Shown: positions 18,730-30,159 of the stretch, in pieces
Position numbering within the stretch: position 1 is the stretch's first letter
How the letters are laid out: the number at the start of each line of letters is the position of its first letter
Source of the DNA: Pinibacter soli
Lineage (GTDB): Bacteria > Bacteroidota > Bacteroidia > Chitinophagales > Chitinophagaceae
Direction: 5' to 3'
Length of the DNA stretch: 64,000 bases
Assembly (NCBI RefSeq): GCF_029961145.1
Contig: NZ_JASBRG010000007.1
Span: 2,024,040-2,088,039, forward strand
Program-made: the position numbers and the translations under genes
The notes under the pieces: model-generated
The model's database searches: none
What the model was told of the DNA's origin: nothing
The model's input: only the letters and a program-made list of their open reading frames with translations

Positions 18730-18800
18730 CATGGTTCGTGTCCTCGCGAACCATTCTCGCTCCGCTTCGTTGTTTCGATTCGTGAGGACACAAACCGAGG
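18730..18800. repeat. Hairpin upstream of susC with GTGTCCTCGCGAA arm
   Basis: GGTTCGTGTCCTCGCGAA on the left is nearly complementary to TTCGTGAGGACACAAACC on the right. It lies between the GH31 stop and the susC start. Next to it, 18810-18843 holds repeats of AAAGTAGAAAGTAAAAAG on the minus strand. Confidence 0.6.
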
Positions 18801-18808
18801 TGGTCGCG

Positions 18809-21694
<2,886 letters not shown>

Positions 21695-21883
21695 TTTATC
21701 ACAAGTTTTATTAGTTCCTCTTTCGCTATGAAAGACAACTCTAATATCTCTTGATTTTTTTTCTGTTTGGTAAGCCGATTGTTTACGATTAGGGGTAAAA
21801 ATGTTAACCGGGAGAAAGCGACTGCGTAATGAATTGATTTTTATTAAGTTATTTTAGGGAATTAACATTTGACCACCTAAGTA

Positions 21884-21976
21884 CTGATTAACTGAGTAAC
21901 TGAATAACTGAAGGTGTTCGATTGTCAGAGTGACTTTTCGATCCACAGCTTCAGCTATTCAGCCATTCAGTTGATC
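21884..21976. repeat. Inverted repeat, CAGTTATT phrase family
   Basis: The left arm 21884-21913 (TAACTGAG/TAACTGAA units) pairs imperfectly with the right arm 21949-21976 (CTTCAGCTATTCAG then CCATTCAGTTGATC). Confidence 0.75.
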
Positions 21977-21987
21977 ATTTTTTTTTC

Positions 21988-22010
21988 AATAAAAGACAAA
22001 AACATCCTTA
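21988..22010 (+). promoter_or_regulatory. Candidate Rrf2 operator, copy 1
   Basis: AAAAGACAAAAACATCCTTA at 21991-22010, extended to 23 bases on the left, is repeated with one mismatch at 22494-22516. The ends AAAGA/TCCTT are partly palindromic. It lies 8 bases upstream of the -7 box, a position suited to repression. Confidence 0.6.
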
Positions 22011-22018
22011 ATTCTCCT

Positions 22019-22026
22019 TACCTTTG
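22019..22026 (+). promoter_or_regulatory. -7 box of the Rrf2 gene
   Basis: TACCTTTG is an exact TAnnTTTG match 15 bases before the ATG. Confidence 0.5.
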
Positions 22027-22041
22027 TGAAAACATCGATCA

Positions 22042-22479
22042 ATGCTTTTTTCAAAAACTTGTGAGTACGGAATCCGGGCCGCCGTTTATATCGCTTCGCA
22101 AAGTGATAAAGCGGAAAGAACGGGCATTGAGGAAATTTGCGAAAACATTGAGGCGCCGCGACATTTTACTGCAAAAATATTACAGGTGCTTACACGCAAT
22201 CACCTATTGAGCTCGCAAAAAGGAGTGAACGGCGGTTTTTATATGACGGCCGAGCAACTGAAGCAACCGATAATCACCCTAGTAGAAGCGATCGAAGGCA
22301 AGGAAGTTTTATCGAAATGTGGCCTCGGCCTTAAAGCATGTTCAGAAACAGAGCCTTGTCCTTTACACAATAAATATGCGTCCATTAGAAATGATATAAA
22401 AAAAATGCTTTCCGGTATGACCATTAAGGACATGGCAGTTTCACTGCAAACCGGCGGAACATTTCTGAAAGTCGATTAA
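22042..22479 (+). CDS. Rrf2-family iron-sulfur transcriptional regulator (NsrR/IscR-like)
   Basis: A 145-residue winged-helix Rrf2 protein. It begins MLFSKTCEYGIRAAVYIA, with the recognition helix region APRHFTAKILQVLTRNHLL and the wing KGVNGGF. Three cysteines C93, C100 and C106 (CGLGLKACSETEPC) are spaced as in [2Fe-2S] or [4Fe-4S] Rrf2 sensors. The gene is followed after 58 bases by an RIC iron-sulfur repair gene, and both have the same upstream site. By analogy with NsrR it probably represses both genes and releases on nitric oxide or cluster damage. Confidence 0.92.
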   Translation: MLFSKTCEYGIRAAVYIASQSDKAERTGIEEICENIEAPRHFTAKILQVLTRNHLLSSQKGVNGGFYMTAEQLKQPIITLVEAIEGKEVLSKCGLGLKACSETEPCPLHNKYASIRNDIKKMLSGMTIKDMAVSLQTGGTFLKVD

Positions 22480-22493
22480 AATTTTTTTGACCA

Positions 22494-22516
22494 AATAAAA
22501 GACAAAATCATCCTTA
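22494..22516 (+). promoter_or_regulatory. Candidate Rrf2 operator, copy 2
   Basis: This is the second copy of the 23-base site (AAAAGACAAAATCATCCTTA core), with 22 of 23 positions identical to copy 1. It sits 21 bases before the RIC start codon and is also preceded by a T-run. It implies separate control of the RIC gene. Confidence 0.6.
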
Positions 22517-22537
22517 TTTAAATTTAAACTACATATT

Positions 22538-23269
22538 ATGAGCTACACTTCATTAGAAACAAAACCGGAAACAGTTGGCGAAATGGCCCGCAGAGATTAC
22601 CGCAAAGCAGAAGTTTTTAAAAGACTTGGCATCGATTTTTGTTGTGGCGGAAAGAAAACAGTCGAAGAATCGGCTGAAGTGGCAGGCCTGGATGTAACTC
22701 TGGTAAAAGAAGCGCTTAGCAAATCAGAAACGGTAAATGTGGGAACTGCACAACACGATTTTGATAGCTGGCCGTCTTCTTTCCTTGCAGATTACATCGT
22801 GAATGTTCACCACAAGTATGTAAGAGAGAGCACCCAAATACTGGATGAACTGAGCAACAGGGTGGCTTATAAACACGGCGACCGTTTTACTTACCTGCCA
22901 TTGCTGAGAAATTATGTAATGGAGCTGCTAGAAGAACTACATACGCATATGAGAAAAGAAGAAATGATCCTGTTTCCATTTGTAAAACAACTTGAACAAC
23001 GCACTAGTGGTGAAAGCAACTCATGCGGAAGTTTCAGTACAGTTCAACAACCAATCTCGGTAATGGAAGATGATCACAATGCGGCAGGCGAGCTGGTGAG
23101 AAAGATAAAAGAACTGACTGACAATTTCACTATTCCTGCCAATGCCTGCAACAGTCATAACCTGTACTTCAAAAAATTAGAAGAATTTGTGGGGGACCTG
23201 TATCAGCATATCCACCTTGAGAATAATATACTGTTTCCGAAAGCGATTCAACTGGAAAAGGCACAATAA
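22538..23269 (+). CDS. ric: Iron-sulfur cluster repair diiron protein RIC (ScdA/YtfE)
   Basis: A 243-residue RIC protein that repairs iron-sulfur clusters damaged by nitric oxide or oxidants, in the cytosol. The N-terminal ScdA domain has the DFCCGGKKT cysteine pair. The hemerythrin-like four-helix bundle carries the diiron ligands in VHHKYVRE, HTHMRKEEM, EDDHNAAGE and QHIHLENN. Position directly after the Rrf2 regulator with a shared upstream site supports a nitrosative-stress role. Confidence 0.94.
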   Translation: MSYTSLETKPETVGEMARRDYRKAEVFKRLGIDFCCGGKKTVEESAEVAGLDVTLVKEALSKSETVNVGTAQHDFDSWPSSFLADYIVNVHHKYVRESTQILDELSNRVAYKHGDRFTYLPLLRNYVMELLEELHTHMRKEEMILFPFVKQLEQRTSGESNSCGSFSTVQQPISVMEDDHNAAGELVRKIKELTDNFTIPANACNSHNLYFKKLEEFVGDLYQHIHLENNILFPKAIQLEKAQ

Positions 23270-23546
23270 CTGAATAACTGAGTAACTGAATAACTGAGTA
23301 ACTGAATAACTGAGTCGCTGAAAATTTAAGGATTGAAGTTCAATAACCATGAAGATCACCCAATGGCAAAGGCTCTGAAAAACTCAGCCAGGCATGCTGG
23401 GCAAGCTGCCAGGCTGAGCTTGCCTTAGCTTCGTTACACATGAGAAAAGCTAGCTATCTTTTTTATCCATAATCCTAAGAAAACTCGTTTATTCAATTAT
23501 TCAGTTATTCAGTTATTCAGTTATTCAGTTACTCAATCATTCAATT
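23266..23546. repeat. Large inverted repeat of tandem CAGTTATT units
   Basis: The left arm (23266-23320) has about five tandem CTGAATAACTGAGTAA-type units. The right arm (23487-23546) has the complementary tandem. They are separated by about 165 bases that contain another hairpin (GCCAGGCATGCTGGGCAAGC region). It fills the 379-base gap after the RIC gene, overlapping its last codon. Confidence 0.85.
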
Positions 23547-23648
23547 AGGCCGGCAAATTTTATCGGAGGGACTTTTCTTTGGAGTATTTGCATTATTTTC
23601 TTGTTCACCAATTGCCAGCCAAATATCTTCGGTGCTTAAATAACTTCT

Positions 23649-24560
23649 ATGCTAAACAAAAAATTAGCTCTTGTAGCTTTATTTGCTGGATTAACAAGTG
23701 CCTCTTTTGCTCAAATCAAATTAAATGACAAGGCTTCCTCTGCTCTTAGTGACGGCATGACGGCATTGACCTTCAGCGATGCCGATGCAAGAGCTCTTGC
23801 CAAACAGGGTGTTGCCAAACTGGATTCGGCCAATACTGTAGCCGCCGCAAATGATCCTTATACGTTACGTTTAAATAGCCTGATCTCTAAACTACCGAAG
23901 GTTGAGGGTGTCACGATGAACTACAAAGTGTACAAGACCAAGGACATAAACGCATTTGCTTGTGCTGATGGTAGCGTGCGTGTATTTTCCGGACTAATGG
24001 ATATGATGACGGATGACGAGTTGATTGGCGTTGTGGGGCATGAAATAGGTCACGTAGTAAATCACGATACACGTGACGCAATAAAAGCAGCATACACACG
24101 CTCTGCGGCCCAAAACGCAGTAGGTTCAACATCCACCACAGTTGCTACTCTAACCGACAGCCAGATAGGCGCTCTTGCAAATGCCCTGCTGGAAGCTAAA
24201 CACAGCAGAAAACAAGAAAGCGAGGCTGATGATTTTTCTTACAATTTCATGAAGAAAAATAAATATAACGTCATGGGCCTGGCATCGGCTTTTGAAAAAC
24301 TGGCAAGCATGGAGACAGGTGCAGACAATTCAAAACTGACAAAGATGATGTCTTCGCATCCCGACTCAAAAGATCGTGCAGCCGCTGTAATCGCAAAAGC
24401 CAAACAGGACGGATTATACAAAGAAAAAACTCAAACGGCAACAACTACAACGCCAGCGACAACTACAACAGCAAAATCAACCACAGCGACAAAAACAACC
24501 ACAACGAAAACCACGACCACTAGTAAGCCTAAATCAACAACGGCAAAACCTAAAAAGTAA
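23649..24560 (+). CDS. M48-family zinc metalloprotease, exported
   Basis: A 303-residue periplasmic or lipid-associated M48 peptidase (BepA/LoiP type). The signal peptide ends SASFAQ. The zinc motif is VGHEIGHVVNHD near residue 130, and the third ligand glutamate is in QESEADDFSYNFM. The C-terminal 45 residues are a low-complexity Thr/Lys/Ala tail (TTTTPATTTTAKSTTATK), probably a flexible linker or wall-interacting segment. Such proteases are involved in outer-membrane protein quality control. It is not obviously part of the Rrf2/RIC unit. Confidence 0.92.
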   Translation: MLNKKLALVALFAGLTSASFAQIKLNDKASSALSDGMTALTFSDADARALAKQGVAKLDSANTVAAANDPYTLRLNSLISKLPKVEGVTMNYKVYKTKDINAFACADGSVRVFSGLMDMMTDDELIGVVGHEIGHVVNHDTRDAIKAAYTRSAAQNAVGSTSTTVATLTDSQIGALANALLEAKHSRKQESEADDFSYNFMKKNKYNVMGLASAFEKLASMETGADNSKLTKMMSSHPDSKDRAAAVIAKAKQDGLYKEKTQTATTTTPATTTTAKSTTATKTTTTKTTTTSKPKSTTAKPKK

Positions 24561-24624
24561 AAATTGTTTTTGGGGATATTGTCACGACAAATAACTGGTT
24601 TACAATTCAGGCATTAAACCCTGA

Positions 24625-27600
24625 TTATTCAGCCTGTGAAGTATTTGTTTTTGCATACGCAGAGGGAGTAACACCAAACTCTTTCTTGAAGTATTTCGCA
24701 AAATATTTAGGATCGTTAAAACCAACTTCGTAAGCAATTTCCGAAACGGTCATTTTGGATTTTTCTAGAAGTTGGGCGGCCCGTTTTAATCTGATATCAC
24801 GAATGAAATCAATCGGGCTTTTTCCACTTAGTGAGAGCAATTTTTTATAAAGTGCAACGCGGCTCATGAACATTGCCTTGCTAAGATCTTCCACGGAGAA
24901 GTCCGGGTTAGAAATATTTTTTTCTACAACTTCCAGTGCCTGTGCTAAAAACTTTTCATCCGGAGAACTTATCTCAACATCGGTGGGTTTTACCTCCATT
25001 TGCTTTTGGTAAGTTTTCCGCATTTTTGTTTGCAGCGACAACAGATTCTTTATACGCGACTGAAGAATTTCAAAATTAAAAGGCTTGGTCATGTAATCAT
25101 TGGCGCCGGTTTCCAACCCACGCAACTGCTGGTCTTCTCCCATAAGTGCAGTTAATAATATTACCGGAATATGTGCCGTTCTTTTATCGGCTTTAAGTTT
25201 TTTACATAGCTCTATTCCGTCCATTACCGGCATGGAGATGTCGCTCACTACAAGTTCGGGATGCGACGCCAATGCTTTTTGCCAGCCCACTTTTCCATTC
25301 TCCGCTTCAAGTATATTAAATTGTTCGCGAAGGTTGTCCTTCAAATAAAAACGGAAGTCATCATTGTCCTCTACCAATAACACTATTGGCTTCTTCGAGA
25401 ATGAATGTTCTTTTACTCCTTCCCCATTTTCTATTTCTGCCGGAATAATCTGTTGCTCTGTTTCAATGTGTTTGTTGTTTCCATTTACCGCAACCACTTC
25501 ATCGATTATATTTTCCTCTATATTAATGGGTACGTGAACCGCTTCCTTCAATGGCAATGCCACTTCAAATGTGCTTCCCTCGCCTAAAACGCTGTGCACA
25601 GAAATGCTGCCATTGTGCAGTTTTACAAATTCTTTTGTGATGGCAAGTCCTATCCCGCTTCCCTGGTTTATTAAAGTGCCTGGTATTTCATTCTGGAAAA
25701 ATCTGTCAAATATTTTCTCCTGCTTGTCATGCTCCATGCCAATACCTGTATCAGTTACTTTCACCGTCAAAAGGTGTGTCGCATTGTCTGCATGTATCGT
25801 CTTTAAAACCACACTTACACTCACTGTTTTATTCTCTGGTGTAAACTTGAAAGCATTTGAGAGCAGGTTGAAAAGAATACGTTCTATTTTATCGTGGTCA
25901 AAAAAAGTAATAAAATGTTCAATGTTGGCTGCAACAGAAAACTTAATATTCTTTTTATCCGCAAGGTCAGTGAATGATTGCGCGATGTCTTTTGTGAATT
26001 GAATGATATCGCCCTGCCTTGTTTGTAGCTTCAGTTCCTTTACTTCCATTTTACGAAAATCGAGGAGCTGGTTTACAAGATTCATCAACCTTCTTGCATT
26101 GCGATAGATAAGTTGCAGCTGTTTCTTTTCATCGTCATTACCAAACTTCAACATCCGTTCGAGAGGCGTTAAGATCAATGACAACGGCGTTCTGAATTCG
26201 TGGCTCACGTTGGTAAGAAATTTAATTTTCAGCATATCCAACTCATGCAATCGCTGTGCCTGGTGGCGCTCCTGCTCCAACGCAAATTTTGTTCTTGCTC
26301 TTTGTAGTATTCTATATCGTGCAAAATATAATGCGCCTGCAATTATCAACAAATACAACAGATATGCAAGCGGCGTTTTCCAGAACGGCGGCAATACTTT
26401 TATTGTCATAGTAATGCCCTTCTCGTTCCAAATGCCATCATCATTGGATGCTTTCACTTTTAACGTATAGGTGCCCGGGCTAAGGTTGGTATAGGTTGCT
26501 TTCCTGTTTTTACCATCCGTCAACGTCCATTCTTTATCGAATCCTTCGAGCATGTACATGTACTGGCTCTTCTCGGTATTAGAATAACTCAATGCAGCAA
26601 ACTCAACAGAAAAAACATTTTCATTGTTCTTTAATACGATTTGATTTGTTTCACTTATGGACTTATCCAGCACAACATGCTTACCTACTTTTTCACCAAC
26701 GCCAATTGTTTTATTGAACAATAAAAAATCTGTAAATGCAATTGCCGGAACGGATTTGTTAGTTTGTATGTTTGAAGGGTCGAATAGATTAAACCCATTT
26801 GCACCGCCAAACATCAACTCTCCTATTCTTGTTTTTAGCGCAGCATTTTCATTGAACTCCCTGCCTTGCAAACCATCCTGCTCATCGAAGTTTTGGAAAC
26901 GATAAACATACTCTTTAGCACTGTTTCCTGAAATGGATATTTTACTAATGCCATTCCTTGTGCTTATCCATACGTTATGATTGTTGTCTTCAAGAATATT
27001 CAGAATATTGTTGTCCGCCAGACCATCGCTCACTCTTAATATCTTCACGACTTTGTGGTCAGTATTATAGATTGTTATTCCTTCACTGGTTCCAGCCCAT
27101 ATCATGCCGCGACTGTCTTGCAGGATGGTCATCACAAAATTGTTGCTAAGGCTTGTGCCATTGTCATTGTGTGAGAGATGAATAAACTTTGATGTTTTGT
27201 TATCCAGCACGTCAATACCTGCATCTGTGCCGAACCAAATATTTCCGGTCCTATCTTCCGTGATCGCCGCTATATAATTGGTTTGAAGAGAGCCATCTGC
27301 TTTGCGATGATGGGAAAATGTTTTTGTATTTCTGTCAAATAAATCGATGCCGTTGCCTAATGTTCCAATCCAAAGTCTCTGCTTGCTATCTTCAAAAATT
27401 TCCCAGATACGATCGTCTGAAATGCTTGCAGGATTAGCTTCGTTGTGTTTATAGTGAATGAAATTTTTCCCGTCATAGCAATCTAATCCGCCATAGTAAG
27501 AACCTATCCAGAGCTTTTGCTCGTGATCTATCCAAAGACTAACGATCACATCGTTGCCGATGGAGTTTGTGTTGGAATTGATGTGTGTATATCGTGCAAA

Positions 27601-28800
27601 CTGATTGGTTTGCCTGTTGAAATAGATCAGTCCTCCACCATTTGTGCCAATCCAAATGTTACCTTTCGCATCTTCTACAAAACGATTAACATCATCATAA
27701 GTCAGGCTGGCAGGATTTGACGGTTGATGACGATATAAAGGAAACTTTATTATATTTTCTCTGTAATAACTTACGCCCTGCTTATATGTACCGGCCCAAA
27801 CAATTCCGCTGTTGTCGCGATATACAGTAGTGATCGCATTTTGAGAGATTGTTTTGTCATCATCTTCGTTGTTGAGCAAATAACGAATGCTATTATTTTT
27901 CTTATCGTAAATATTAACACCGCCATGATCTGTACAAATCCATATCAATCCATCGCCATCCTGCGTCACGCCGTTAACAATGTTATTGTTTAATTGCGGC
28001 GATGATTCTTTGCTGATGTGCGTGAGCTTATTTTGTGAAGGATTGAAATGAAACACACCATTTGAAACGGTTGTAACATAGCACCAGAGCTCATCCTGGG
28101 CGTCTATAAAAATTTGAAAGTCGCTGTTGCCTGAAAAATATGACCTCAGTAATGCGTTGCGATAAACAACTTTATTTGTTTTGCCATCCATTTTCTCCAT
28201 TATTCCATTGCCGTGGATGACCCAGAAATCTCCCTGGGAGTTCTGCGCAAAAGCTGTTACATTGTTATCGCATATTGTTGTTTCGTCGTTGTTAAAATGT
28301 AAGAAGTGATTGCTTTTACCCGTTTTGGTATCGTACCGGAAAAGTCCTGCTGTTGTATGAACAAACCAGTAATAACCCTTTGTATCTTTCTTGATATCAT
28401 CTATCGCAGAATCAGGAATACCTATTTTAGCAAAATACATTTTCTCATCTCTACTAAAGCTTTCAGTTTCCCTGTCGTAAAAATTGATGTGATCCCTTGC
28501 CTGTACCCAAAGTTTATTATCCGGCCCTTCCCAAATTTTAGAAATGATATCATTTTCAATCGAAGTTGAATCACCAATTATGTGTTTGAATACTTTGAAT
28601 TTATAGCCATCGTACCTGTTCAATCCGGAAGAGGTGCCAAACCACATAAAGCCTTTATCATCACGCAATATGCTATTGATCTGGTTGTTAGACAATCCAT
28701 TGCGAATATCAATACGGGAAAAACGGTACTGTGTTCCCTGCGACAGCAAGTCACAGCAAACCAGTATTTGCAGTAATAATATGACAGACAAGCACCTCAT
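24625..28800 (-). CDS. Hybrid two-component system regulator (HTCS), AraC output
   Basis: A 1391-residue all-in-one sensor and transcription factor of the type controlling PULs. After a signal peptide come about fourteen two-component propeller repeats (GLIWICTDHGGV-like) over residues 25-700, a Y_Y_Y domain to about 800, and one membrane helix near 817. The phosphoacceptor histidine is near 866 (NVSHEFRTPLSL); the ATPase has NLLSNAFKFTPEN and GSGIGLAITKE. The receiver aspartate is near 1186 (SDISMPVMDG) and the C-terminal AraC helix-turn-helix spans about 1300-1385. Its likely targets are PUL1 or PUL2. Confidence 0.95.
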   Translation of the reverse strand: MRCLSVILLLQILVCCDLLSQGTQYRFSRIDIRNGLSNNQINSILRDDKGFMWFGTSSGLNRYDGYKFKVFKHIIGDSTSIENDIISKIWEGPDNKLWVQARDHINFYDRETESFSRDEKMYFAKIGIPDSAIDDIKKDTKGYYWFVHTTAGLFRYDTKTGKSNHFLHFNNDETTICDNNVTAFAQNSQGDFWVIHGNGIMEKMDGKTNKVVYRNALLRSYFSGNSDFQIFIDAQDELWCYVTTVSNGVFHFNPSQNKLTHISKESSPQLNNNIVNGVTQDGDGLIWICTDHGGVNIYDKKNNSIRYLLNNEDDDKTISQNAITTVYRDNSGIVWAGTYKQGVSYYRENIIKFPLYRHQPSNPASLTYDDVNRFVEDAKGNIWIGTNGGGLIYFNRQTNQFARYTHINSNTNSIGNDVIVSLWIDHEQKLWIGSYYGGLDCYDGKNFIHYKHNEANPASISDDRIWEIFEDSKQRLWIGTLGNGIDLFDRNTKTFSHHRKADGSLQTNYIAAITEDRTGNIWFGTDAGIDVLDNKTSKFIHLSHNDNGTSLSNNFVMTILQDSRGMIWAGTSEGITIYNTDHKVVKILRVSDGLADNNILNILEDNNHNVWISTRNGISKISISGNSAKEYVYRFQNFDEQDGLQGREFNENAALKTRIGELMFGGANGFNLFDPSNIQTNKSVPAIAFTDFLLFNKTIGVGEKVGKHVVLDKSISETNQIVLKNNENVFSVEFAALSYSNTEKSQYMYMLEGFDKEWTLTDGKNRKATYTNLSPGTYTLKVKASNDDGIWNEKGITMTIKVLPPFWKTPLAYLLYLLIIAGALYFARYRILQRARTKFALEQERHQAQRLHELDMLKIKFLTNVSHEFRTPLSLILTPLERMLKFGNDDEKKQLQLIYRNARRLMNLVNQLLDFRKMEVKELKLQTRQGDIIQFTKDIAQSFTDLADKKNIKFSVAANIEHFITFFDHDKIERILFNLLSNAFKFTPENKTVSVSVVLKTIHADNATHLLTVKVTDTGIGMEHDKQEKIFDRFFQNEIPGTLINQGSGIGLAITKEFVKLHNGSISVHSVLGEGSTFEVALPLKEAVHVPINIEENIIDEVVAVNGNNKHIETEQQIIPAEIENGEGVKEHSFSKKPIVLLVEDNDDFRFYLKDNLREQFNILEAENGKVGWQKALASHPELVVSDISMPVMDGIELCKKLKADKRTAHIPVILLTALMGEDQQLRGLETGANDYMTKPFNFEILQSRIKNLLSLQTKMRKTYQKQMEVKPTDVEISSPDEKFLAQALEVVEKNISNPDFSVEDLSKAMFMSRVALYKKLLSLSGKSPIDFIRDIRLKRAAQLLEKSKMTVSEIAYEVGFNDPKYFAKYFKKEFGVTPSAYAKTNTSQAE

Positions 28801-28882
28801 AGCAGTAAAAAACAGTTAAGCAAAGTAAGGGTAATAATTGAATTATTGAAAAGAAGACAAGAGATGCCACACATCCCTGATA

Positions 28883-28980
28883 TTACCACTTTGACACTAA
28901 GGGCACGAAGTTTCACTAAGGAATTCCAGATAATCGGGTTCTCTTAGTGTAGCTCAGTGCCCTTAGTGCCTTAGTGGTAA
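28883..28980. repeat. Inverted repeat, CACTAAGGGCACGAAG phrase
   Basis: The left arm (28883-28920, TTACCACTTTGACACTAAGG and onward) pairs with the right arm (28943-28980, ending CCTTAGTGGTAA) across a 22-base loop. It lies between the LysM gene and the HTCS start, so it falls within the HTCS upstream region. Confidence 0.8.
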
Positions 28981-29013
28981 AGAAACTCTAGCATAATGAT
29001 ATTGCAACCCAAT

Positions 29014-29041
29014 AAAAAAAGGTTGAATCGCTTCAACCTTT
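29014..29041 (-). terminator. Intrinsic terminator after the LysM gene
   Basis: On the minus strand AAAGGTTGAA pairs with TTCAACCTTT around GCGA, followed by a T-rich tract. It lies 31 bases after the stop codon. Confidence 0.88.
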
Positions 29042-29071
29042 CAATTATTCAATTATTCAGTGATTCAATTA

Positions 29072-30085
29072 TTAGTACGCAATCGAAGCGCTGAATTTAT
29101 TTTCGCCGGCACCAAGCTCTGCAGCAGCGGCGTTGCTGATGCGGATCGCGAGGCCACTGTTTTCTTTTATGTCAGCAAGATTGCCAAGCACTTTCGCGTA
29201 TACAATTTTGTTGTTGGATGTATTGCTTACTTTAACAATGGTACCCACAGGCACATTGTTCATTAATGCGTAGTATTTACCATCGCTCCAGCCGCTGGTG
29301 CTGCGGAATATTGCAGCGGAGCCAGAAGAACTTTTGCTTCCATTATCAAATTGAGACTTAAAGTAACCGCCTTTAAAATCAACATTGGCAGGCGTTGTGG
29401 TAGTCGCAGCTGTTACCGGTTTATTTTCTGAAACTGTTGCAGGAGCTGTTTTCTCAGCAACAGTTTCAGTTTTTTTATCTTCAGTTTTTACAGTTGTTTG
29501 TTGGGTTGCAGTAGTTGCTGCAGCTGCCTCACCGGTTGAACCTGGAGTAGTTGTGGATTTTGTTTCAACAACTGTAGCGGTCTCTGTTTTTATGGTTGCA
29601 GATCCTTTAGCAGCCAATATACTTTGACTAGGCTTCACCTTTAAGTATCCAACCACCAGTTTCATTCCGGCTTTTAGTTGATCATTTGTGATGCCGTTCC
29701 ATTTTTCGATATATGCGGTTGGCACTTTATTGTAGTTGGTGCTGATGCGATACATCCATTCTTTTTCTGCTACGATGTGATAAACAGGCACAAATACTTC
29801 ATCTGCTGCCTTTTGTCCATTTTGCGAAAAGTTAGATGCATTTAGCGGTATTCTTACTTTTTCACCAATGCTTAACGGCTTATCCATTGAAGTACTATTG
29901 AATGGTGCAATTTCTTTCGGACTGATGTTATACAACCTGCCGATGCTGTACCAGTTTTCTTTCGCCACCACCGTGTGCTCGACATATAAATTAGGAGAGG
30001 CGCCTTCTACCATCAAATCGCCGGATTGGGCAAAAGAGGCTTGGGATATTAGAATCAAAAGGAATACGTTCAGAAAAAACCTCAT
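29072..30085 (-). CDS. Exported LysM-domain protein with C-terminal double-psi barrel
   Basis: The preferred start at 30085 gives MRFFLNVFLLILISQASFAQ, a clean signal peptide, and a protein of 337 residues; an upstream ATG (30109) would add MHGLNNNN. Two LysM repeats lie near residues 25-75 and 100-145 (YSIGRLYNISPKEIAPFN; MYRISTNYNKVPTAYIEKWN). A Thr/Ala/Val-rich linker of about 80 residues leads to a C-terminal RlpA-like double-psi beta-barrel (VPVGTIVKVSNTSNNKIVYA). It should bind peptidoglycan in the periplasm. Whether it is enzymatic is unclear. Confidence 0.88.
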   Translation of the reverse strand: MRFFLNVFLLILISQASFAQSGDLMVEGASPNLYVEHTVVAKENWYSIGRLYNISPKEIAPFNSTSMDKPLSIGEKVRIPLNASNFSQNGQKAADEVFVPVYHIVAEKEWMYRISTNYNKVPTAYIEKWNGITNDQLKAGMKLVVGYLKVKPSQSILAAKGSATIKTETATVVETKSTTTPGSTGEAAAATTATQQTTVKTEDKKTETVAEKTAPATVSENKPVTAATTTTPANVDFKGGYFKSQFDNGSKSSSGSAAIFRSTSGWSDGKYYALMNNVPVGTIVKVSNTSNNKIVYAKVLGNLADIKENSGLAIRISNAAAAELGAGENKFSASIAY

Positions 30086-30159
30086 GTTATTGTTGTTTAA
30101 ACCGTGCAAATATGATTAATCTTTGTGAACATCGTACAAATTAAGCACCAATTTTATGC

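Larger units (their letters stand above)
21695..22041. other. Divergent regulatory gap between GH31 and the Rrf2 gene
   Basis: The region holds the presumed PUL1 promoter (no exact box seen on the minus strand), a CAGTTATT-type inverted repeat, a candidate Rrf2 operator and an exact -7 box for the Rrf2 gene. No gene is visible. Confidence 0.6.

Noticed and set aside
23266..23546. CRISPR array
   Set aside because: The repeated CTGAATAACTGAGTAA units are directly adjacent without unique spacers and are mirrored by a complementary arm, so this is an inverted repeat.
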